DNA from: Hemileia vastatrix
Lineage: Eukaryota > Basidiomycota > Pucciniomycetes > Pucciniales > Zaghouaniaceae
Direction: 5' to 3'
Length of the DNA: 64,000 nt
Assembly (NCBI GenBank): GCA_030280995.1
Contig: JASXTE010000001.1
Coordinates: 3,408,001 to 3,472,000, forward strand
Shown: positions 54,822 to 64,000 of the stretch, one piece after another
Layout of the letters: each line of letters opens with the position of its first letter
How positions within the stretch are numbered: position 1 is the stretch's first letter
Notes under the pieces: generated by a model
The model's input: only the letters and a program-made list of their open reading frames with translations
Told to the model about the DNA's origin: nothing
Databases searched by the model: none
Made by a program: the position numbers and the translations under genes

Positions 54822-55598
54822 TCACTCCAGACAAAGTGCTGACACTGCTACCATAGGGACTATAGTGGCAGCCAGAGCACATATATCTGACATAGTAGCT
54901 GTATGGACATTTGTGAAAGAGCCTTTCCTTGGGGGTTCCCTGATGGTACCTAAGAGATCACTCAGGCACAAGGGGAGGGCAGCAGGGTCATTTGTGTTGT
55001 TTAGTCCTACCATGCAGATAATGCGGGTATCTGGGGAGTTGGTTTCCATAGATGAGGTGAGAGGAGCTTGAGGGGAAGAGGTAAGGCCATGACTAGCAAA
55101 CAGATTTCTAGGATTGTGGATGGAGTTCTCTTGAGAGGCAGAAGTCTGCCTTAGAGGGAGTGGGATAGATTGGATTTTCGGGGAAGGAGTAGGGGTGGAG
55201 CTGCCTTCTGACATAGGAGCATTGGGTTCATCTTGGGAGAGTAATAGTTTGGGGTGAGCTTTCCTTGCTTCCTCTATGGTGGAGAAGGAGCATGACCAAA
55301 CAGAAGGCAAAGAGTATTGGCATTTTTTGAGAGCAGGATATTTGGAGGGGGCAAGCACTTTTGGAGATGTAGGTTGGGCATGGCTGTTTTGGGAGAATAA
55401 GGGGGGAGGGAGAGGCTCAAGGGGAGATAGGGGAGGTGATTGGGGAGGATCAGACGGAGAAGGGGATTCCAGCACTAGAGGGGGAGGAGGGGGAGGATCA
55501 GGTGGAGCAGGGAGCGGCGCGTCATTCACATCAGTCGCGCCAGGCGCGTCAATCAACATGTCGTGGTGGTTCTGGTCAGAATCCATGATCCTTATCAC
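54822..55598 (-). CDS. Proline-rich open frame, doubtful
   Basis: A 258-codon minus-strand frame with a Pro/Ser-rich first half (P-P-P-P-P-P runs) and no recognised domain. Its C-terminus runs into the repeated ACTGACACTGCTACC element near the E4 LTR, so the true product, if any, would end earlier. It lies head-to-head with the gene at 55699, only about 100 bp away. It could be a host gene truncated by E4, a TE-derived frame, or chance in GC-skewed DNA. Confidence 0.3.
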   Translation of the reverse strand: MIRIMDSDQNHHDMLIDAPGATDVNDAPLPAPPDPPPPPPLVLESPSPSDPPQSPPLSPLEPLPPPLFSQNSHAQPTSPKVLAPSKYPALKKCQYSLPSVWSCSFSTIEEARKAHPKLLLSQDEPNAPMSEGSSTPTPSPKIQSIPLPLRQTSASQENSIHNPRNLFASHGLTSSPQAPLTSSMETNSPDTRIICMVGLNNTNDPAALPLCLSDLLGTIREPPRKGSFTNVHTATMSDICALAATIVPMVAVSALCLE

Positions 55599-55698
55599 TT
55601 ATTGTCTACTTTTATCAGCTGTGCTTGCGTCATCTTAAACTTTCAAACTTAACCCATATTTCTATTCAATCCCTCATTTGTGGAAGCCAACGAATCTC

Positions 55699-56132
55699 AT
55701 GCCCATTGATTCAGCAGCCCAATATCTTTCAGATTTCTTTGAGGAAGTCAGCGTCGAGTAGGTGTCAGACTGTTTTGCCAGTATATCCTCAACCCTCATT
55801 TTTTTTTCCTTTGTACTTTTACATGTTTTGCCCATCACGCATTTTTTTTTTTTTGAAAACAAAGCTTACCGGGACAGATTTCTAGAAGTATGAATCAAGT
55901 TCAACTAGCAAAGCAAGCACTTGTCGAAGCTGAAAGCGCTTTGAAACATTTACGAAAATGTTACGAGGCGGCAGTGCTTTCCGAAAAACAAAAGCTTACT
56001 GAGGACGTTCAGGAAAAAGTCATGATGATGGAGGCTAGAGTGCATCTCACCAGTGAGATTTATCAAGTTTTAAGTGATACCATGTTTGAGCGACATCCTT
56101 CCACAGCTTCAAATACAAGCCAAATAAGTTAG
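55699..56132 (+). CDS. Small two-exon helical protein (108 aa)
   Basis: Exon 1 is 55699-55757 and exon 2 is 55865-56132, joined over a 107-bp intron (GTAGGT; pyrimidine tract; AACAAAG). The splice removes an in-frame TAG and gives 327 bases in one frame. The protein starts M-P-I-D-S-A-A-Q-Y-L and then consists almost wholly of charged heptad-like helix (Q-A-L-V-E-A-E-S-A-L onwards), ending in a short Ser/Thr tail. An internal Met would give an 80-aa form without splicing, but the spliced form explains the upstream frame. It looks like a subunit of a larger coiled-coil assembly; no family was recognised. It is a single-copy-looking gene in a TE-free island with the next gene. Confidence 0.6.
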
Positions 56133-56971
56133 AATTTGATTGCACGCTTGTGTTACAAAACTAAATTTGCGGCAGAATAATCGATTGGGATTATGTTGTT
56201 TCAAGTAGCGTGATTACTTATTCTAGTCAAAATGATGTCGGATGATCTTCTTATCTCACAAAAAATGTGAAATGTATTGACCACTAAGGAGCATTTTAAC
56301 CTCGGTCTCTTGCGACTCTCTGAGCTATGGTATGGTTGTAAGCAAGGCAAAAAGACGTTTCAGAATCCACAATTACTTTTTTCGCCGTTGATCTAACTTA
56401 ACTCCAAAATTGAAACGTTCATCCTTATCTCATGATTTTTACCAAGTTCATAGTGCGTGACAGGAAGCGAGTTTCAGATAAAGAATTTAAATTGACTAAT
56501 GTTGTACTGCACTTTCGGGCCAGTAATTGATTGTACCTTTGGCTTAAATTTTACTCTATCACCATGTAACTGACTCCATATTACCGGCGAATTTTTATAA
56601 TATTATTTATGATGAAACCCGGACCAAAAGTTCTATATTGACGTCAAGAAATTGAACATCATCCATTTTCAAAACTTGACATAACTAAAGCTACTAATAA
56701 TTTTGAGCTTTGTGGTTTCAGTGCTCAACATATATATTTAAAACGACCGATTTGTTTCTTTAAAATCTTTTCCTTTCCCTCATTCATTTAGTTTACGATT
56801 TTTCACCATTTTTCAAGCGAAACTAAAAAATTATTGTTAGGCACGACTCAGCGCTAGCAAGTCTAGCTTTTTTTTGTTTTCAACCTTATTTCTTTTTTCA
56901 AAACTTTCTTTCTCAAAAGAGTTGAATTTCATAACTTGTAGTTTTAAGTTGGTAGTTCGCCGGAAATAAAA
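56133..56971. other. Intergenic region upstream of the 969-aa gene
   Basis: No gene was seen. The sequence has more balanced composition than the TE regions. Pyrimidine-rich tracts just before 56950 (TTTCTTTCTC) resemble fungal core promoters, which often lack a TATA box. The start ATG at 56972 is in the context AAAAATGGG. Confidence 0.55.
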
Positions 56972-59900
56972 ATGGGACTTCTCAAAGCCAAAACTTGGTA
57001 TGCTCCTATCAAGCTAGATCCCAAAGATGGAGCTAGAGCGGCACAGGCAGAAGCATATAAAAGGTATCTTAGAGAAATAGAGAGAATAGAAAAACTACAG
57101 CGCCGTGAAATCTACAGAAAGATTGCTCGAGGCGCTCTGAGTGATAGTCTTTGTTTGTGAGTACTTTCAAGGGATTTAGAAATTCACTGCATTTTTTTTA
57201 CTAAAATTTTGTCATCCATATATAGTCCGCCTTACAAGGATGAAACTCTATCTGCTGGCTCAGATATGGTTAATCCACCTGGGTACCATTTTTCTCGTCC
57301 ACGTCAACAATCTGATTCTTCTTCAGATTCTTCAGTTTTAAGTGATTTCATCACTGAAAACTCTATTTTTGGCATTGACAACAGAGACCCCCTTTCGAAA
57401 CATGCAACTACACAAAAGATTCATGATGATGTAAGACGTGAGCTTGGCGAACGATCCTGTCGTAATACCCCACTGAGGGATGGAAATACTCTCCAGGATG
57501 ATTTCATGATGCATCCGAATGAAAAGGATTGCGTTGATGAAGATTCAAACAAAATGAATGGCGGAAACAATATGAAAAGCTGTCACAAACAGGAAGGAAG
57601 AGAGAATGGTCAAGATTGTTCAAAAGGTTTAAATGATGGGAATAATAGACAACAAGGACTAAATGGAAAATCATCCTTTCAGCAAGGAAAAGGTGGTGGA
57701 GGGAATAACATCAGTTCTGAAAATTGCGGAGGAGGTGGTAGAGGGAAAAGCAACAGTTTTGAAAACGGCTCAGGAGGCGGTAGGGGGAATAACAATAGTT
57801 TTAGTAACTGCGGGGGAGGTGGTGGGGGAAATAACAATAATTTCAGTAACGGCGGTGGAAGTGGTGGGGGAAATAACAATAGTTTTGGTAACAGCGGGGG
57901 AGGTGGTGGAGGGAATAACAATAATTTTGATAATGGCGAGGGAGGTGGTAGAGGTGGTGGAGGCAATAAAAATAGTTTTGGTAATGGCGGGGGAGGTGGT
58001 GGAGGGAATAACAATGGTTTTAGTAACGGCGGGGGAGACGGTGGGGGGAATAACAATAGTTTTGGAAACGGCGGAGGAGGCGGTGGACTCAACAATGGCA
58101 ATAGCTTTGGCAATTCACAAGGCAATTGTGGAGGAAGGAATATTGGTGGGCCACAAGGCCAAGGAGCAGGCGGGGGGAATAACAATAACTTTTGCAACGG
58201 CGGGAGAGGTGGTGGAGTCAGCAATGGCAACAATTTCGGTAATTCACAAGGAAATTATGGAGGAAGGAATATTGGTGGAACACAAGGTGGAGGGGTAGCC
58301 GGGGGTCAGGGTAATCGAAATGGTTTGGGAACTTTTCAAGGCAAGTTTGGAGGAGGGGGCTATGGAGGACTTCAGAGCAAAGGAGTCGGCGGTAGTTTAG
58401 GTAATGGGAATGGCTTTGGAAATTCACAAGGCAAAATTGGAGGAGGAGGCTATAGAGAACAACAAGGCGGTGCCAATGGGGGTGGCTTGGGTAATGTAAG
58501 GAGTTTAGGAAGTTCACAAGTTAAAGTTGAGGAAGGAAACTATGGAGGGGGCCAAAGAGGAGGTAGTGGCATCGGCAACTTGGGTGGAGGTGGGGGTGGT
58601 TTTGTTAAAAGTAGTGGGAACTGGAATGAGAACTCACAGGTCAGAGGTGCAGCTGGAAATTTTGGGGGACTCCAAACAGCAGGGAAAGGAGGATCAGGAA
58701 ATGACCCCAACTCTCAAGGCAAAGCTGGAAGAGCAACATATGGAGTTACACCTGTCCGTGGTGGTGATAAAGGATACTCGCAAGCGATCGACGTTGGAGG
58801 CAAGCAAGCAATCAAAGGACTTCAAGCAAATAATGTAAATAGAAATTATGGAACTGCTAATCTGAAAGGTGCTGGTGGAGTCAACTACGGAGAACCAAAA
58901 AATACTAATAGTTCTCAAAGTGTACCAGGAGCAAGATTTAGTGGATATGGCGTCCAATCTGGGGTTCAACACCCAATGACAGGTACAAATGCCTTTACGA
59001 AATCCATCCCCCAAGAATCTCAGTTTACTCAAGGGAAAAACATAAACCTTCAAAGTAAAAATAGAAATTCTTACACTGGGCCAACCTATGTGAATTCTGG
59101 TAAACTCCTTTCAGTTCAAGATTAATTTGTGTATATCAGAAAACTGAGTAAACGCCCCTTCTTTAAGCTTTAGGCCTCGAGTCAATATCACCAGGTTTTA
59201 TTAATATTAGACGGGATGCTACTCAGACACCAAGCGTTATTTATCAGGCAGCTGGTCTATCCAAGTCACGAAGCAGATCTCAAAGCTTACAACATGATGG
59301 TCAACGACTTCGCACAGAAATTGACAATCTCCTAGAGGAACTTGATAATCTTAATTTAAGAAGATATTCCTCTTACTTACCAGATCTAGATGATAGTCTG
59401 TACTTTGATAAATTGTTATCCCGCCCAACTACACCATCCGTTTGGGACCAACCTTATAAAGAGAGTACTCCTTTCATTTCGGACTTCGATACTGATTATC
59501 ACAGAGCTGGAATAAGGACACCTAACTATTCAACGAAGATTCAGAAGCCAGGAGACAACCCGATGACCACCAGATTCGCTTCAACCCCAGAACCTTATGG
59601 AGAAACTGTGTTTGAAGAGGGTTGCAACAACTGTGCTGCTTGTAAAATCAATACTATGATGGACCAGAAGTACTACTCTAACAATAGAGCCTGTAGCGCA
59701 CCATCTTCACCACGAATCGAAAGTCAACCCAAGAGGCCTCCACTTCCTAAAAACTATTCTGGTCCGACTGATTATAGAGCCCGAAACTCATTGAACTTTG
59801 AAATTGATGATGAGAGACTAAAAGTCAGAGCTGCGGCTCAATTCGCGGGTGCTGAAAGTGCCGCCATCTTGGAAGCTGCAAAACGAGTAAGTTCAGATGC

Positions 59901-60102
59901 CCAAATTTTATTTTTTCCAAATTTTAAATCATGAAGAACACTAAATTAGATATCTTCTGTGTAGAGAAATCAATACATGGGTCCTAGCCAATATCCATCT
60001 CCATGTGTTCCTACCACAATTTACTCTCCTGCAATTAGCTCAGTCTCAGATCCACTTCCATATCGGCTGGCGCGGGATAGGGAGCTGTGCTCTAATTTCT
60101 AA
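56972..60102 (+). CDS. Four-exon host gene: Gly/Asn-rich low-complexity protein (969 aa)
   Basis: Exons are 56972-57156, 57226-59099, 59174-59886 and 59965-60102. Introns of 69, 74 and 78 bp have GT-AG ends (GTGAGT/TATAG, GTAAAC/TTTAG, GTAAGT/TGTAG). All three joins keep frame and total 2910 bases. Residues 1-60 are basic and helical (R-E-I-E-R-I-E-K-L-Q-R-R-E). A Ser-rich stretch follows. About residues 213-547 are a Gly/Asn repeat with a 14-residue unit (G-N-N-N-S-F-G-N-x-G5) in about eight copies, then units with F-G-N-S-Q-G. The end is mixed, with C-N-N-C-A-A-C and a short helix (A-A-Q-F-A-G-A-E-S-A-A). Such low-complexity domains occur in RNA-binding or condensate-forming proteins, but no RNA-binding domain is visible and the function is unknown. 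Confidence 0.78.
57757..58080 (+). repeat. 42-bp coding tandem repeat in the Gly/Asn-rich exon
   Basis: About eight units of (usually) 42 bp encode G-N-N-N-(S/N/G)-F-x-N-x-G5; one unit is longer by a G-R-G-G-G-G insertion. Because the unit is a multiple of three and GG-rich, the other forward frame and a reverse frame also stay open here; those are shadows. Confidence 0.9.
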
Positions 60103-61201
60103 TTCTGTTTTTCATCATATATATGATAAAAAACAACATATATGTTCATAGGCGTTCATCCCCCAAAAGCCTAACTAGAAAGATATATGTCAGAAAGATT
60201 TTCATCACAATTTTGGTGAACTGGTTAACAAACCTGTTGCATATAGTTTTTCTTTTTCCTCTCTCTTTTTCTTTTTTTCCTTTTTGCTTTAAGAAAATTT
60301 CTACCAGGAAATATATTTAAAATGAATTCCGTTTCTGGTACATAGAATATTTTTTCCATACAGTTAAATTGCAAATCATATATATATATATATAATTCAA
60401 AAAAATCAAAGATGAAAGCATGTAAAGATTATATACAAATTATCCAATACTTATAGCATGCAAGAAGCTGTTTGATGTTATGATCAAATAATGTGATAAA
60501 TTTAGAAAAATAAAAATTTTACTTAAACTTCCATAAATGAAAGTTACAAATTACTGAAAACCTGGATACTGGCAAAAATGGAAATATGAGAAATACCCAC
60601 CACAAAAAAGTATCTGATGCCTGCTGACAGGTCCCTACTACTAACTTAACTTCATTGTTAATTGAAAAAAAACTATAATTTGTGGCTGCACAAAACTTTT
60701 TCCCTCAACTCAGTTAGGGTTGAATGTGTGAGCTTCAGAAAAATATCATAGCCGAGCTGAAACTGGGTCAAATCAAAGTTCAGGATAGGCATCTGCTACT
60801 AAGTGTCAAATTTATTTTATGGTGTCAGGTTTACCTTAGATGCACATCTATATCTTACCACCTGTGTCAGCTAGGACAAATATATATCAAGGGTAGGGTA
60901 GGGTAGGAAAATAGGCACAGCCCCCAGCATTAAGTCCTCACTATCAGTTTTTGAGCTGTAAAACTCAGGGTGACCAAGCATGATGAATGTACCGGCGGGT
61001 GAATCTGAAGATAATGAAGAGGCGGGGGATGGATCCGACAATAAATGATGAACCGGAGGGTGATCCGGTGATGGATCCGACTATTATAAGAAACCAGGGG
61101 ATGTATCCGGTGATGAGAGCTAAAGGGCACACAGTCTACTCGTCTTGATGAGGCACAGGGCGGACAGTCTACCTAGCCAATGATGGGTGCGAGGCACACA
61201 G
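60103..61201. other. Intergenic region with minor repeats
   Basis: No gene was seen. A short (AT)n run lies near 60380-60396. GGGTAGGGTAGGGTAGG lies near 60891-60907. From 60985 to 61110 there are imperfect repeats with GGTGATCCGGTGATGGATCCGA, shortened and varied. From 61125 to 61200 GGCACACAGTCTAC-type words repeat three times directly before the LTR start. Confidence 0.6.
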
Positions 61202-62484
61202 TGTCAGCCTAGGTATCTCCAGGACTGAGTAATTCTTATGTTTAAAATAAGATAACCTGAAGTACATTAAGCTTATATCTTAAAAATAAGGTTAAAACAA
61301 TAATATATATGATTATTTTACATATATATATAATTATTACTCTATTATATAAATTATAGTAGTTTAAATAGCTTATCCATAGCTTAATAATACTTATTAA
61401 GGTGTTAATGGAGTCATAATATACTTATCTTAAGTGATATTAAGTAATTATTGACATACATAAGCTTATATGTATACATAAATATCATATTCAGTGAAAT
61501 ATGCAGTATATTATGTATATTTAGGTATATAAGTGGGTTTTAGCCTCTTAATAGCCTATAACCTTTGTTTTTCTGCTTATTTTAGGTCATATGGACATAT
61601 TCAGTGGACTCACAACGCCTATAGAATCATATACATCTATTTCAGGTGCATACACTCAGTTTGGACAACTTAATCTGCTTCCTTGGATGGATATTCACGG
61701 ATTTATGGGTTGGGAGGTCACTGCTGGGTTAATATGGATGCTTGGAGATGTTATTGGGGGCTTGGACATTTCATTTGTTTCCTTTATATGCTTTGGGTTT
61801 CATTATATTCTCTTTGGATGAGTTATTTTACCTTTTTCTTTATGGTGTCCGCTTTTATCTGGATTTTCTATTTATGGTATGGGTCTGTGTTATCATTAAT
61901 TGTGATGGAGGGTCTTTACTGGAGGTCTGGGTGCTGAATCTGCTTGAAGTGGACGCTATGGGGAGGTGATGGGTCCTCACAGTGCTGTAATTGCCGGGGA
62001 TAGCAGTGACATCATCTGGATTGAAGGCCTGTGCACTCCAGTGGATTTTGGTATAAGTAAGGGAGGATTTTGGTGGTTATTGGACATCACTTAATTATGA
62101 AAATTCAAATAAACATTATAACACAATTCTTATCATTTAGAAATGTATTATAAAGCCTTTATAAATTGATATTATCTATATATATGCTATAACTATATTA
62201 TATTCATCTATTTTCCACCACTAGCACGCATTTAAATCCAAGTATTGTGAGTTTTATTTGAGTATAACTATTTTATTAGTCTTCCCCTAAGATTTAATCA
62301 CTAAATAATTTACCAATAAGTAGTAGGAACATTAATAAATACTATTAAATCATACTTATATACTAGATACACTGACAATTGGGGGTCTTTCCTTAATTTT
62401 TACTTATTATTTAGTATATAAGCCTTGGGACGTGATTTTTACTTTAGTATAGCTCAAAACAAACCAAATATTTGGGTCTGCTGC
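61202..62484 (+). repeat. LTR of a further retroelement (end approximate)
   Basis: Starts TGTCAGCCTAGG. The first 740 bp match 1846-2586. It lies about 400-500 bp before a gag-like frame on the same strand, the position of a 5' LTR. A candidate end is CTGCTGCA at about 62484, followed three bases later by TGGTGGGTCATC, which could be a primer site; neither is proven. Confidence 0.55.
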
Positions 62485-62982
62485 ATATTGGTGGGTCATC
62501 ATAACTCAGTGATTGCGGAAAAGAACCCTTATAATAATTGTACTAATTTTTTATAATAAAAATTAGGTATTTACAGTAGTAACTGTACCCAATATAAACA
62601 CAATTTTACTTGGTATTTGGTCACCAATATAGCATCCAATTAAATTGGTATTTGGTTAAAGCTTGGTAAGCTATTAATTCACCTTTATAAAGGTCTAGTT
62701 AAACTTATTATTTTATTTTTAGCATATTTTTTTGAATTTTTATTACATTTTATTTAAATAAATAAAGATTTAAATTCAGGGTAAGCTACAGTGCTTTTTA
62801 TAAGTAATAACATTGCTAATACTTTTAATCTACTAATTCCAATAGGTTTTCCTTTCTGTAGATGTGATATATTGTTATTTTTATCAATATGAGTTCTCCC
62901 CAGGACAATGTAAGTGAAAAGCCTGCTTTTAATACCTGGTCTAAAGCTAACAAAAACATTGCTCCAGGACATAACCATGGAG
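62485..62982 (+). other. Leader between LTR and gag-like frame
   Basis: AT-rich. A small frame starting at 62889 (M-S-S-P-Q-D-N-V-S) overlaps the gag-like start in another frame and may be an upstream piece joined by a lost base. No other feature was seen. Confidence 0.45.
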
Positions 62983-64000
62983 GGTCAGTCATACCCCCAG
63001 GCAGAGCAAATGAGCATAGAGGAAAAAGATGCCCTCTTAAAAAAGATTACCATAAAAAAGATGTCTCCTCCTCTACAGGATCAACTATCCCATCTTGAAA
63101 AACAGGTATTGAAGTTGGAGGAATCAAAGTCCCTCATGCTCAAGGAGGTAGAAAAATTACAGAACAATTGCAAGGTAGGATTCCAGCAGATGAACCAATC
63201 ATTGGCAGAGCTAAAGGAAGGCCAGCCAAGTCAGCAACCCCCTACCTCAGGAGGGTCACATCACTTCCAGGAGAATATACTGGTAGACAAATAAAAGTGG
63301 GATTGGTTCCATCAACAATGGTCCAGTCACAACTGCAACAAGGATCCTCCTCCTCATCAGACTTCCTCAGTTCACCCCTACAAGGGAAAAAAAAGGCACC
63401 AAAAATCAGGGCTCACACAAAATCCCCTGGTAAGTAGATTACCCTCTCAGATTGAACACAATACTGATAATTACAATGTAGGTAATATTATTGATGTAAA
63501 ATCTGTGCAGAAAATAGAGGAGAACTTAAGAGAATTAGGTTTTAGTGTAGATACACCTGACTTGTATTTTGTCAATAACAACAGTATTATTTATAATGCA
63601 GTTATTACTCAGTTGCCACCACTTACTAGTGAGATGAGAAGTTCACAAGAGAGTGAGAGAATTGAGAAGGAAGACTTGGAGTATTTTAATAATAATCCAA
63701 CTGTGCATAGAATTGTTTCAGCATTGTGGAATAGAATGACTGATTGTGAGGAACAGACAGTTAAGCTCACAATTAATACAATTTCATCCTTAACATTAAA
63801 TATTTCTCAACTGGCAACACATAATAAAGAATTAGGGAATGAACATTTGTCTCTAACTCTTAAATATGATTCATTAAGTAATAAATATAATGAACTTTCA
63901 AACAAATTCTGTGAGTTGGAAAAATTGTATGAAACACATTTATTGAAAACTGAATCAAGAACTAAGTTATCTTTTTCCCAGACAAATCAAAGTGTCTCTG
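62983..64000 (+). pseudogene. Gag-like coiled-coil frame with one stop, running off the window
   Basis: From the Met at 62983 (M-E-G-Q-S-Y-P-Q-A-E) the frame is open to the window end except for TAA at 63292-63294. The first part is a charged coiled coil (H-L-E-K-Q-V-L-K-L-E-E-S). After a Pro/Lys-rich link the second part (from about 63455) is again helical and Asn/Ser/Leu-rich (V-Q-K-I-E-E-N-L-R-E-L-G-F). No zinc knuckle is reached inside the window. Position after an LTR and the helical nature fit a retroelement gag; an unrelated coiled-coil gene cannot be excluded. Confidence 0.5.

Noticed and set aside
57663..58298. Second forward frame and a reverse Leu/Pro-rich frame over the Gly/Asn repeat
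   Set aside because: Both are shadows caused by the 42-bp GG-rich unit; only one frame joins cleanly to the flanking exons.
60891..60907. GGGTAGGGTAGGGTAGG as a telomere-like or quadruplex site
   Set aside because: Period is 5, not the 6 of TTAGGG, and the fourth run has only two G; too short to support a claim.

Overview
The window looks like a fungal genome, most probably a rust fungus (Pucciniales); the species is not determinable from the sequence. The reasons are AT-rich DNA, introns of 66-107 bp, very dense nested LTR retrotransposons, a TET-like 2OG-Fe(II) dioxygenase of the kind expanded in rusts, and a Harbinger transposon with a Myb-like partner gene. No bacterial operons, ribosomal RNA or tRNA genes were seen.

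Layout. 1-2586: a decayed cysteine-rich gene (582-1610) and a truncated LTR (1846-2586). 2587-15203: E1, a Ty3/gypsy element on the minus strand with 1.1-kb LTRs, a CCGC target duplication, a tRNA-Lys-type primer site, gag-protease, a -1 slippery site, pol with three stop codons, and an antisense two-exon gene with a zinc-cluster-like N-terminus. 15204-28700: a promoter-like block and short ORF split by E2, a related Ty3/gypsy element (16193-28564) that itself carries a solo LTR of the E1 family (24412-25510). 29705-36372: a PIF/Harbinger DNA transposon with 14-bp terminal repeats and an ATT duplication, holding a Myb-like gene, a TET-like dioxygenase gene, a GC-rich minisatellite and a DDE transposase. 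38228-38426: a MITE with related ends. 39910-44399: E3, a decayed E1-family copy. 44904-54793: E4, a decayed Ty1/copia element split by E5 (48277-53631), a decayed Ty3/gypsy chromovirus. 55699-60102: two probable host genes rebuilt from splice sites, one encoding a 108-aa helical protein and one a 969-aa Gly/Asn-rich protein. 61202-64000: another LTR and the start of its gag.

How the parts work together. In E1 and E2 the gag-protease frame would pass into pol through a heptamer of the retroviral type. Both elements are dotted with short hairpins whose stems differ but stay paired while loop and flank are kept; these occur in leader, coding and 3' noncoding parts. The Harbinger element combines its usual transposase and Myb-like pair with an intact dioxygenase reading frame inside matched ends, which suggests a mobile unit able to carry a DNA-base-oxidising type of enzyme, although one expected iron ligand is changed.

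All similarity statements come from reading motifs by eye; no database search, folding or alignment program was run.
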